A stretch of DNA of 64,000 bases, taken from contig JABWDB010000004.1 in the NCBI GenBank assembly GCA_019614645.1, forward strand, positions 1,488,001 through 1,552,000. The letters run 5' to 3'. The position numbers and the translations under genes are program-made. The DNA comes from Stratiolaelaps scimitus (taxonomy: Eukaryota > Arthropoda > Arachnida > Mesostigmata > Laelapidae). The first letter of the stretch is position 1. Each line of letters starts with the position of its first letter. Below, piece by piece: positions 41,701 to 53,400 of the stretch. The notes under the pieces are model-generated. The model searched no databases. It was not told where the DNA came from and saw only the letters and a program-made list of their open reading frames with translations.

Positions 41701-44700
41701 TAAGGGGCTAGCGTTCAAGTGGCCCTGTTATGGCGTTACGCAGGAACGAACCTGATATAGACAACGCAAGCATCGCTCGGACACACTGTGCTCGGCCGCA
41801 AGAAGGGACTGACTCACGTCAGCCCTGCGACTACTGTGCAAAGATGCCGCCGCCGGGCGCCGACACTGCCACCAGCCGACCGACGTGGTAGTCTTATCTT
41901 GGGATTGTTTTCCCTTCTTGGAACAGAGTCAGACGACTGGGTCTGTGCGAAACGAAGCTGTCCCATCTCAGCTTGGTCTCAGCACTACGCCGAGCAGAGG
42001 TGAGGCCGAAATATCGAGATAGGAGGCAAACACGTAAGAGAAATGTTGCCAGGGCCTGAAGGGCAGACAGGAGAAACGAAGGCGACCAAATGAAGCCACT
42101 CCGCGGGTGCGGGCGTGTCCATTGAACGAGGGAGGCAATTCGATGAAGGAGCCAAGTTATGGGAAGTGCCCCGGAGGGCGCAGACGTATGGACGGAAAGT
42201 GGTGGCCGATACAGCGACAAAACGTCCTCTACGTGTGAGCGGCGAGTTGATGTGTATAGATGCTTGGGTCCGTTTAAGTAACATCACCAGAGCCAGCAGC
42301 CCTCGCCTATCTAAGCCATCTAAGCCGCCCGAGCTGAGTTCCCTATCAGCGTATTGCGTTCCAGTTCGGCAGGTACACTCCTGATTGAGATCACACGTCT
42401 GCAGGCTGTCGCGAAAAGGAGAACGCAGTGCAGGTGGAGAATGGGTCGCGACTCATGCCGTTGGGGCAAGCGGGAGCCACCTTGATTGTGTATTATTGGG
42501 TCTCGTTTTCGCCAAACTTATATATTGCCTGTTATTAGACCAATTGCACAGGTTGCGTCCCCACTGTACGAACCGACTGTCGAAGTACGTGACGCAGGGA
42601 GTTTGCGCAGACGCGAGCTATTGTTACCCGGGTTTGTTTAGTCGGCGGCCCTTTTTGGAATGGGATAAGGCTCGAGACATCGACGTCCCGATTATGGACG
42701 ACAGCAAGTTTCTGATGTTGTTGTTGCTGATTACGTTCATAGGTTCCTTCGTCTGTGTACATTTCTACATCGTGGTGAAGTGCTGAGGTTTAAGCATTCC
42801 GTGGAGTTTCTGCAACCACTGTGGCTTGTAATCACCCGGAGCAGTATGCCCCCTGAATTAGTACGGTCAACGAGAGATCTGCTGACGGTCATTACTGTGG
42901 TTCTACTGACGAGGAAAATTTGCAATTGTTAAGGGGTGCCATTACTGTTTCTATTGACCTCATAGACGCTATATTGAGTGGCGCTCCTTTGTCTGTTTAG
43001 AGGTAGCCAATCCGGTAAACCTGTGCTCGATTTTAGACATAGTTATATATATATATATATAAATTGTTTTTCAAGCTGACCCCCAGATGTTCCCCTATCT
43101 GACAGGCCTCACCTCTTAACCTTTAGGTATTACTATGAGAACCTGTGAGGGCCACCTTTGCTTTGTTTTTCTCTACCTTACTCGTATCTGGCAAGAATCT
43201 TCAGATAAGGAAAGATGATTCGTACCCAACCCACCACGTCCCTCCGGTCTAGCAGTCCAAGACGCTCACCACTAGGCCATCCAGTAGACATATATGTATA
43301 TATATATATATATACTGTTTGTATCTATAATATAGCGTAATCGTGACCGAATCAATGATTACTAAGTGGAACACATGACCTCTTTAGTTTCACATATCAA
43401 CTGATAATGCCGCTGAATCTCGGAAACGACGAGGCCCGACTCGCGCTGGCAGCTCGTGTCCCTCGAAATTAAGGCGCTTCACCCCGTCAACTTTTTTGGC
43501 TACACATGAGATTTGTCGGAACAATGCGCCAACAAAATAATTCCCAACACCTATTAGTGAGAGAAAATTATGCTCATTTCCTAATTTCAATAAACAACAC
43601 GTTGCCCACGCACAAAGGTACGGGACTCAAGCCAAATCTCATCCACCTGCACAGATAGTATTTGTTTTCACTTTCCTGCATAAATCCTCCACTTTCTACT
43701 TATCCTATCACCAGGTGCTTTAACTATCCGTCAAAACGTGCAAACTTTAACTGCCTACCAAACGAACTAAAAGTAACTAGCAGATGAGGGCAAACCGCCG
43801 AACTTCCCACACCGCCACCCCCCCCCAATCAATCAGCCAGTCAGTCAGCCAGCCAGCGCGCGGTTATCAACTTCATCTCAACTGGCCACACTTTGTAATC
43901 TCGCTGCACGATCCTAACGATTGCTGACTATTCCTCACCCCATTTCCGTCTGGATAGTGGCCGCTTCGCGTCGGTTTCTGCAGCGACGCCCTCGAGGCTG
44001 ACGGCTGGCTGGTTGGTCTCGCCTCTCGATCTCACTCGTAGATGTTTCCCCTGACATGAATAAGGGTGCAACCCAAATTGTGATATACGGATGGCCTTCG
44101 GCCAGAGGAAACGATGGGGATGGCGTGGCACACGAAATGGGCTTTGGCTCTCGCTCTCTCCCTCTCTGTCTGCCTTTCCTCGTCTTTCTGTATCTCTCGT
44201 ACTTTCTCGCTTCTGTTGGCTCAGGCCACGTTACTGCGTCATTGCCGGCCACACTCGGCTACACATGCCCCCACCCCTCCAGCAGCAGCAGCAACCGAGG
44301 ACGCTGTACTCGGCTGGCACCATTTATTCCGGCAGCCAACTCGCTGTAGTCGGCAGTAGAAAAGCCACGTGATCGCCATGGGGTGGAGGGCGACGTTGTC
44401 TCGCCCTTCATTGCACTCACAGAGAGACCCAGACGCACATCCTGCATGAATGCTTTCCTATCCTTTTCGACGCTGGTCTCCCGTGGACTCTATGCACGCT
44501 CTCGTATGTAGTATAATAGTAGTAGTGGTAGTAAGGCATATCCGAGCACGCGGTAAGCACACGATGGGACCGCACGTTCACATCGTCGTTGGCATGGCCG
44601 CCTCGCTTGCCGCGTCTCGGCCTACTTGTGGACTCCACCTCTGCAAGCAGCCAGCCCTCCGCAGCTGCACAGCTTCTAGAGTCAGCTGGGGACGACCGCG

Positions 44701-47700
44701 ATGGCTAGCGGGTTAGCTGCCTAGTTGGTTGACGGTTGATTCAGGCGCGCGAAGCCGCCCATTAATTTGCACCAAGTCCTCTCTCTCTCTCCCTCTCACT
44801 CTCTCCCTCTCTTCCGTAGAGTGGTGTAAGCAGTAGTGCATAGTCCCTGATCCACCGGCCGGACGGCATCATTGCGTAGAGCCGAGCCGGCTAATGATCA
44901 TGATTGCTGAGCATGCGGTAATACACGCACATATACATGCGGGCGCAGACTCCTAGAGACACCCATTCGCACACACATCCTGTCTGGAGGCGGCAGCGGC
45001 ATCGGCGACACGAACACCACGACGAATGGCGACTACTACGGTGCGAAGGCCTTCTATCGGACTATGGCTGTCGTCCATTCTCTGTCCTATTCTGCCCATG
45101 ATCTAGGAAAAATTCGAGGCGGGAGCTACGAAGGGCAACCCACTGGCCATACGGCATACTCGTACACCGCGTCGGCACAGTGCGCGACTACAACGCTACT
45201 TTCACGCGAGCGACACCAACACCGACTACGATCGTCCACGCAAAGCTTTGGGATGTATGATCAGACGAGCTCGAGCGAGGTGAAAGCCGACCAAGTCGGG
45301 GAGCCAGTGAAGGCAGTCATCATTCCTAACGCAAAGCATCTATTCACATGAGCGGGCGCGCCACCTCTGACCATCAGATCGTTTGATCGTCTAGTTACTG
45401 CGAGCTTCCGTTCCTCGTCGAGCGGTGCTGTCTCCCTGACTCTTGACTAGCGCGCCCCGAAGGATCTATCCAGGCGAGTCGCGCGCAGAACCATACCGGT
45501 ACAGCATTCAGCCAGCGCTTACGCTGCGGACTACGCGACGGTGGTAAACGGAGAGCGGACGAAAGGCCTGGGGCCGGCAGGCCATCTACACCCATCTGAG
45601 TCGGCTTCGCTGACAATCTGTACACGCGCTGCTCGTCTGATGGATGAAGGATGTTGCCGCAGAAACACAACTCACATTTAACAAGATTAATCCGGCTTAG
45701 CTGGATCGCGTTCGCATGTGAGAATGCTTCCGTGGGTGTATGGGTTTATGTGTGAATATGTTTGCTTAGACGACAACGACAACACAAGTGGACATCAACG
45801 AGGAATCTTTGCGGAATAGCGACGAAGCCATTGCCCCGCCAATGTCCACGTTCGCTTGTCTAGCGCGCTAGCTAGGTGGTGTAATACTGTGGCAATAGGC
45901 GCAGGCAGGCTTGAATGGCGCTGATGTGGTGGAACATAACAGAAACAAGACCAGGACACGCCAGGACAAACGGCCCCGCTGAGAAGCAGTCGCTCCCCTA
46001 CGCGTACGGCCGCATGTCTAGAGCCTGCTATCGTTATGTCATGTCGGTCGATGCCCTTCTGCAGCGCCGGACGCAGCCGCTGCTCGCGCCAGTCCAAGAG
46101 TTGGATGCGAGTGTGGCCGCCGCTGTTTGGCTCGGGAAAAGCCGCCTCGGGAAGGACGGAATAAAAGGCAGAGTTGTGAGAAGGTCGGACGAAACGAAAA
46201 AAAAAGGCGCACGCTTGCTTCGTTCAAGAGTGTTCGCTTCCGTCGTTTTAGCGATGACTATGAATAACAACGAAGGCCGACCGGGGCGAGCCGACGGTCG
46301 GCAGCGCGGACGCGAGGAGAGACTTTATACGGCAGAGGCTCGGCATATGGCGAGTAGCCGGGAAGAATGGATCCACCTCCTTCACGGATACCAACGAACG
46401 AGACTTCCACACATCGTATAATAATAGTTATAATCATAATACTTCGTACCCGTAATAGAAGAAGTTGCTGGAGATGCATTTATATATATATATATATATA
46501 GCAGCAGTGTTCGCTCAATAGCATGCGACGAAGTGCTCGTGGAGCCGTTTTCCGCCGACGAATGGAAATGTTCCCCACAGATGTTCCGCGAAGTGATTTC
46601 TCTGCCATGAGTGCAATGGCGGCCAGCACGAAAAGTTGTCCTGATTGAATGCGGCACTTCCGTTTGGAGTTGCTTCGAACGCTCGAACGCGACTCGTCGC
46701 CGCCCCCTTCGACTGCGGTCTCGCAAGCATGAACACGCGCATTGACACTCATTAACTTATTCATTGATCGAATCAATCTAACAAAAATTTAGGCACATAT
46801 CCGTAAATTCAACAAGACTTCATCAACATCGACGTACGTTACCGCCCCCGGGTACTGGGCTGTTTGAATCTTCATCTGTGGAACGACTGGAAACGACTCT
46901 CTAATTAGTCTCACTAGATTAACATTACTTGTTGAACAAATTCTATTGACCATGTGATTCTGTAGGCCTTCTTGAAATTATTGCTGTCGCTTGCTATCAT
47001 TTAGAGCGTTTGAAGTGTATTCTCGTCATAACGATTGGCAAGGTTAGTTGTCTGTACGTCCGCGTCAGGCAGGTCTGCGCTGTCCAGTTGGCGGTAAGCG
47101 ACCCAACGGTCTGCATCTCACTTCATCTCCTGCCATAGTCTCTAGTGATTTACGATTTACGATTTAATCAAATGTTTATTCTCGGAACTGCAATATACAT
47201 GAGGTATCGTTTTCAAAGTCATATTTCGGAGGTAGGTTAGGTTATATCAAAGGTCTCTTTTTTTATTGACCCACCCTATTTCGTGTTATTTTGTTTTTTT
47301 GGGCATCCATCTATTTGCAGCAGTTACCACTCACGCAGCGAGGTGTCTGGGAGCGAATGCGAAGGCGGTCTTCGCCATTCTGGACATCGGCATCGGCGAG
47401 TTCATCACCAAACGAATGGCAGTGCCTCACACCGGGGTAGTGCCGTCGAACTGGTCGACAATCAATCCCAGTGGCTCGAGATTCAACAGCGGCGACAACC
47501 GCCGCAACATCATCAACCGCTGAACAGCTCCATCTCGTACGTTCGCAGTGCTATCATCATTATGATATATTTAATTAGCAGGGGACTAACTTCGTGGATG
47601 AGATCACACGGAATAGCGTCCCATGAAAGCGGCTCCCCTACGCTATACACACATGCTGTGGCGAAACATTTGAATACGCATACGACGTTGGCATAACATA

Positions 47701-49188
47701 ATATAAAACATTCTCGTTGCTTGAATAATTTCCCCAAAAAAAACGTCTCTGTTAGCGATGCCTTCCCGATCGGAAAATTCTGCGTACTAGACATGTTTGC
47801 GAACCGTTATTGCCGCTGTCATTGTTGTAGTTGTCGCTGTTGTGGTAGGACCTTAGTAGAAAGACAAAAAACAAACAACAAATATAGAACCAGCCGCCGG
47901 GAAAAGCTATCCACAAACGTGTTGTATTATGGCGCAGGGGGCAGCGTACCTTCCAGTACCGTAGCTGTATACTGGTATTCGTTCATGCGCCGTCTGTCGG
48001 TTAGGGTGCCCCTGGGATTTCTGACATGCGGCCTGGCTACATGCCACTCCTGCCGGCATCGCATTCAATAGCACCGCTGTTTCTGCCGCCAGTTCGTGCT
48101 GCTCTGGTCCGCCGGTATTGCCAGAATGAGAATGTTGTGCCGCTGGAAGGAGGCGTACACCCAAACGGGGTTGGGTACCGGCTTGTAGCTTCGCCGGTAT
48201 CCCACGTCTAACGGGCAAACTGGCCCAATAGCAGGCACTGGCAGTGGAGCCAACGGAACAGTTACCAGTTCGGCGACCGACGAGACCGATCACGTTCGTG
48301 CGACCGAGCGGCCAAGCAAGCAAGGAAGGCGGCCCATTGCTGCTGCTGCTGCTGCTGCAGCAGCCGCTAAACCAATGCTTTCCACCGTCCATCTCTCTAT
48401 ACCGATTCGCTGTTCCCCATTGAGCCTTGCGCGTTTGCCGAATTCGGCGTTGCTGCCGCTCACCGCTACTAAGTGAACCGGAGCGGACCGGACGCAGTGT
48501 AGTAGTCAGTGTACAGACGTGTGGGACCTGCGTGTGGGAAGAGGCGAGCCGCATCCACGGCATGCAGGGCAGGACAGCGCAGAGCGAAGTGGGCAGATCA
48601 CCGCGGGGCAGGCTGGGCCACGCTGCCTGGACGGATGCGAGGGACGGGACTGGAAGCGCGACTAGGACGGACCCGGCGGCTCATAGAGAACGGGCAGGAG
48701 GCCAGCTGCACAGACAGAGGTTGTTAGACTCTCAGCTCTGAGGGTCTCTGAGACGGGGGCCCAGGATGGGGGGGGGTGGGGTAGTCAAGCTGGCCAGACA
48801 GGGGCCTGAAGCCGGATCGGTCGAGTGAGGTCGGTCAGGACAAGAAACAAGGCCTGCGGAGGCCGGCTAGGTCGGATAGAACGAGAGAGAGAGAGAGGGA
48901 GCGACAGAGAGAGGTGGAGCCCGTGAGACCTACGGAGATAAAAGGAGAGCCATTCCAGCAGCAGTCAAGATACATACATAGGGCGGCTGGAAGTAGTTCG
49001 CCCAGCCAGGCCTGTTTGCTGCGGTGGCAGTCTACTGTCCGCAGGGATGGCCTTCTGCACGAGCAATAGCAGCCAATAGTAGCCAAGGGACTATTGGCTG
49101 GGTTGGCGCCGCGAGCCACAACGACTGCGTAGAGCGCTTAGCCCACAAGCAGCTAAGCAACTACGAATGTAGCTCCTGCACCGACAGA

Positions 49189-49222
<34 letters not shown>

Positions 49223-50414
49223 GGTCGGGGGAGGTTGGAGGAACAGACGGAGAAAAGCGGAGCAAACCGACGCAGTGATGTAGCACTGCGTGGGATAGCC
49301 GGCCGCAACGCCGTGGATCGTGCGGCGTTCGTGCCGCAGCCCATTAGTGTCATTACGTAAGTGGTGCTGCTAGGCCGGGCGATGGTCGACACGAGGCAAG
49401 CGACCAGCAAGCGTCTGGATCCAGTTCAGGACGGGACACGATCAAACGTTCTAGCTGCTTCGCCCATATCCTATTCACTACCCGTGTGACTACGGAGGCT
49501 ATGACGCTGGCCTTGTCTTGTTCGCTGTGTGTTGAAATCGACCGCTGCAATTCTATAATAATACCCTGCATCCGAGAACGCTGTACGTGCCGGATAGGTG
49601 ATACGTGCAAAGCACGAAGAAAAGCTGGATACGAAGAACCAGAAGACGACGACGACACCGAAGACGAAGACTTACGTGTGCATGTTACAATCGCTGACTG
49701 TTTCTAAGCGGCAACAAAAACTGATGACAAACTACCTCCTTGCGCGTCTGGGGATTGGGTATCTGGCTGGCCGTCCATCGGGATGACCGAATGACTGACT
49801 AGCTGCCTCTTCCCTTGCAGAAGGTCCCTTTGATTGTCTAGTCTTTAGACGTCCTTGGACAGAATACTAATGATGAACATACAGAATGTGAGGCGAATTC
49901 ACCGGCGTGACCTTGCAGAGGGCCCGCCGTGTTGAACTAAGCACATGGATTCAATTGATATAACTGACTGAGCGGGGAGTAGGCGGTGGTGGTAGACGCT
50001 GCCGAACTCTAGCTGAGCTAGTTTAGTCAGTGCATGAGGTCGACGCGTAGCGTGACACAGAAAAGGACACTAACGCATGTCACGTTCCCAAAGCCGTGCC
50101 CCCGACAACTGCCTGTGTTCCTGACTCCGCGGCATCCACGAGCCAGTCTTCGTACTCTAGAGGAGTATAAACCCCAATTGCCAAGTCGATATACATTCGT
50201 TTACGTCTACCTGGAATACAGATCGAGGCTGAAACGTACCGGAACAGAGTTCGGTGGTAGATGCGTATAGGAAACGTGTCGTCATCATCGTCGTCATTTT
50301 TCTTAACAAAACCAAAATGACACGAGAAACGAGTCACGCCTATTTCGATGTCGGCTAGCTCCCTCACGTTGTCCCTCATTCAAATGTAGCGTCGTTTTTC
50401 CTTCTTAGCCATCA

Positions 50415-50450
<36 letters not shown>

Positions 50451-53400
50451 ATTTTGGGCGACTACACTAGGTCTGGCCGGCTCTCCCGCTCAAAAGGGAC
50501 GAGCTAGCTATATGGTGCCGGTGCCGGCTCAAGCGTGGAATAAGGCCAGCTTGCCAATGACTCCTTTTGGCCAGTCTCCTCAGGGCACACACACAAATAT
50601 CCCCCCCTTAAACATAGTCAGCTAGCAGCGAGCCACCAAGAGCCAGCTTCATGCTCCTTTCGCCGTTTCATACTGGCTTCGCCGCGGCGGGTATCCTCGT
50701 GGTGGTGATTTGCCAAATTGAGGGAGGAGGATCCTGATGGTGATCAGGCTATCATCCATCCGCGTTTCGTCAGCCGGGGGCGCCTTCTTAGAACGCGCCT
50801 TTGAGAGGCCAGTATGATGTGCACACGCTGAGAGCCAGCCTTCCCTATTATTGTCGCTTTGGTCCGGCAGCGCGCCGGGCCCCAGTGCCGGGGGCAGATC
50901 TGGACGCTGGCAGTAGCAGAAAGCCCATGTCGTCCGAAAGCGAACTAACGGCCTACTGAGATGGGTTGGAACCTGTTACATGCAATGGGTGGAGGCCCAT
51001 CAGAGCTCAGGACAGCCAGGGACGGCGGTTCTGACGATCAGGATAACGACGACAACGACGCTACCCGCCAAACCAAGGAGTGGCCTAGCTTGCTGGTGGT
51101 GGCTTCTTCACTCAAAGATGCCGAGCATCCACCAAGATATGCCCTCCAACCATAGTTCCGTGAAAGGGCAGAAACCCTTAAAAATTGAGACCATCATCCC
51201 CCAACTATATACATATAGTGATACGCTGAAAATTTGCCATTGCGTGCTTTCAGCCTCCCCTCTAACGAGTGGTCCACCCAACTGATGACTCAATTTAAGT
51301 AGCAGAAAATAAAAGGAAATAGGTATCAATCATTAAGTAGAGAAACAAAACCAACTAAGGAATTTGTCCACACAGTAACATGAAACATATCATAGCTGTC
51401 ATATGCCCAATTGTTTACGAATATGGCTTACGTAGCACATATGTGATCATAAAGAGACGATGTTTTGTACGTTCGTCTGTTGATGTCGGCTGTTCATCTT
51501 TGCCGGTGTTCTTTGCTACCGCGGAACTCGTCGAACTGTTCGTTTCACTCCACAGATCTCCACAAAATGCCGTTGTGCGTTCGTTGACGAGCTCTGGCGG
51601 AGCGGGAGGTAGTTCGTCGAAGCCTCGCTGTAGCGGTTACGTTCAATCGGGCGTTGAGACGGAAAGTGAAGCCGTATTCAGTGCGGGCTCATCGTCGAGA
51701 AAGCGCCACCGGAAGCATCGCTCGAAGAGCCCAGGCCGTCGTGAGAACCTCATACCGCACGAGGTACGCCGGCTCATCGAGTACAACATGCTCGAGCCTC
51801 AACTGGCAAATGCCGACGGTGCTCCTGTGGAAGACATCAAGTATACAAAAGTTGAGACAGATTCTCGCCTCTTTAGGATACGGTAAGTAGAATTCGAAAA
51901 ATAAGTCATAGTTATTTACTCGCATATACATGCTAGCAGATGTCGCACATCTTGCAGAGCTGTTCCTACGAATTGCAAGAGGAAGGGCACTGTATTTCTG
52001 TATTCTGGGAATTAAATGTTTCATCACACCCGTTTCATCACACCACCCCAATCTCGGACAGGGCTGTTTGCGAGGGGTCGCGGCGCAGATGAAGGAGTCT
52101 CCTTCGGTCTCAGTAAATAAATACACTCATTCTATATAAACTAATCGTCCCTCATGAACTCGACTCGCTGTTACATTCGCGGATTTGTGCGCCAGCAGTC
52201 GCGAGGTCAGTGGACACGCCCGCAATGTCCGCGTCATATCACAAATTGTTTTCAATGGTAATAGGAAACAAAGAAATGTTTGCAGAAAACCCGCATGTTC
52301 ACATCGATACCCTTGCGGGCCCCTCCTTCAAGCAGGGGTTCCAAGTCCTAACCGCCCTCAGCCCTGCGCGACTCCCCTTATTTGTTCGTTTCTAGCTAGT
52401 TTTCACGGTGAAGAATACTCGACGGAATTGAAATAACAAGCCAATCATGTTTCACCAGTTTCCTCTCAATGTTCTACGAGACCAAACACTAAAGCCTCTC
52501 TCCCGCAGACCCACCTACATCGGTCGCTCCCGCGATGGCCACTGCTCACCCTATGACAGAATAATTGCGCGTTCGATTTCAAGTGATGCTCCATCCCTTC
52601 GTGGGTCCCTATCTGAGTGTTTCCTTTTCACTGGACCCTTGCCGGCTTCACCCTCCTGCCTGACAGGTGACAGGAGCACTCGGCGTTTTTGGTGGTTAGT
52701 TGAACATGTTTCATCCACCGAGTCGGCTAACGAATCGGGCAAAAGGTGGACGCCTGAAAGTGTACGGCAAGCGAAGAAGAGCGCGACGAGCATCAGTAGG
52801 ATCTCTGAACGGACCCGAACATCACATCAGCTTTGAGTGCGAACTCGGCGCAGCAGGCCCGCTGTGCTGAATGCTTCGGGACACGAAGAGCGAGGCTGAG
52901 TTGAAAGTTAGCCAATGTCATCCTTGGGGGTGAACGAGTTTTATGATATGTGGCCGCTTCCCGAGAATTTCAACCTGACACTTTTCGAGATGAGAATAGG
53001 CGCACGTCTCGTGGCTTTCGTCTGTGCTTGTTATCCGCCTTGCTCCGACTGTGGTTTTTGTCTAAGCGCATTTTATCGAGATTTGTTCCGCTGTACAATG
53101 CTGTGGTTGTACTTCACCCCTATCAAACATAATGCGCTTTAGCGCCGACCGCACTCACACTTATATCTCATAACGTCAGTTCATATCCGTGATACTTTGA
53201 CAATATAAAGTGTGCTGCCACTCGCAGCTGGGCCTACTCTATCGTGCACAATCGCGGAGTCGCACGCCAAACTTTTTTCAATGTATGTATTATAGGCACA
53301 TGCAATAGAACTCATGCTATGACCCTCGTATTAACTAATTCTCTATCTTTTCCCTTTGTCTTTTATCGCAACGATTAGATATAATGAAAACTCTCAACGA

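Larger units (their letters stand above)
40984..47320 (+). other. Intron 9
   Basis: A 6.3-kb GT-AG intron ending in tatttgcag. It has (AT)n tracts at 43044-43061, 43289-43314 and 46480-46501 and a CT-rich patch near 44780-44815. A tRNA-Ser-like fragment lies on the minus strand at 43213-43283. A frame at 42385-42786 has a hydrophobic tail but no known domain. Confidence 0.7.
47537..51555 (+). other. Intron 10
   Basis: A 4.0-kb GT-AG intron ending in tcactccacag. It has a CTG run at 48337-48362, a (GA)n tract at 49191-49219 and an (AT)n tract at 50417-50448. G-rich sequence occurs around 48760-48783. No gene was recognised. Confidence 0.75.

Noticed and set aside
42385..42786. Open frame with a C-terminal membrane-like segment ([13 protein letters not shown])
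   Set aside because: One hydrophobic stretch is not enough. The rest has no domain and the hydrophobic part comes from a TTG-rich patch.
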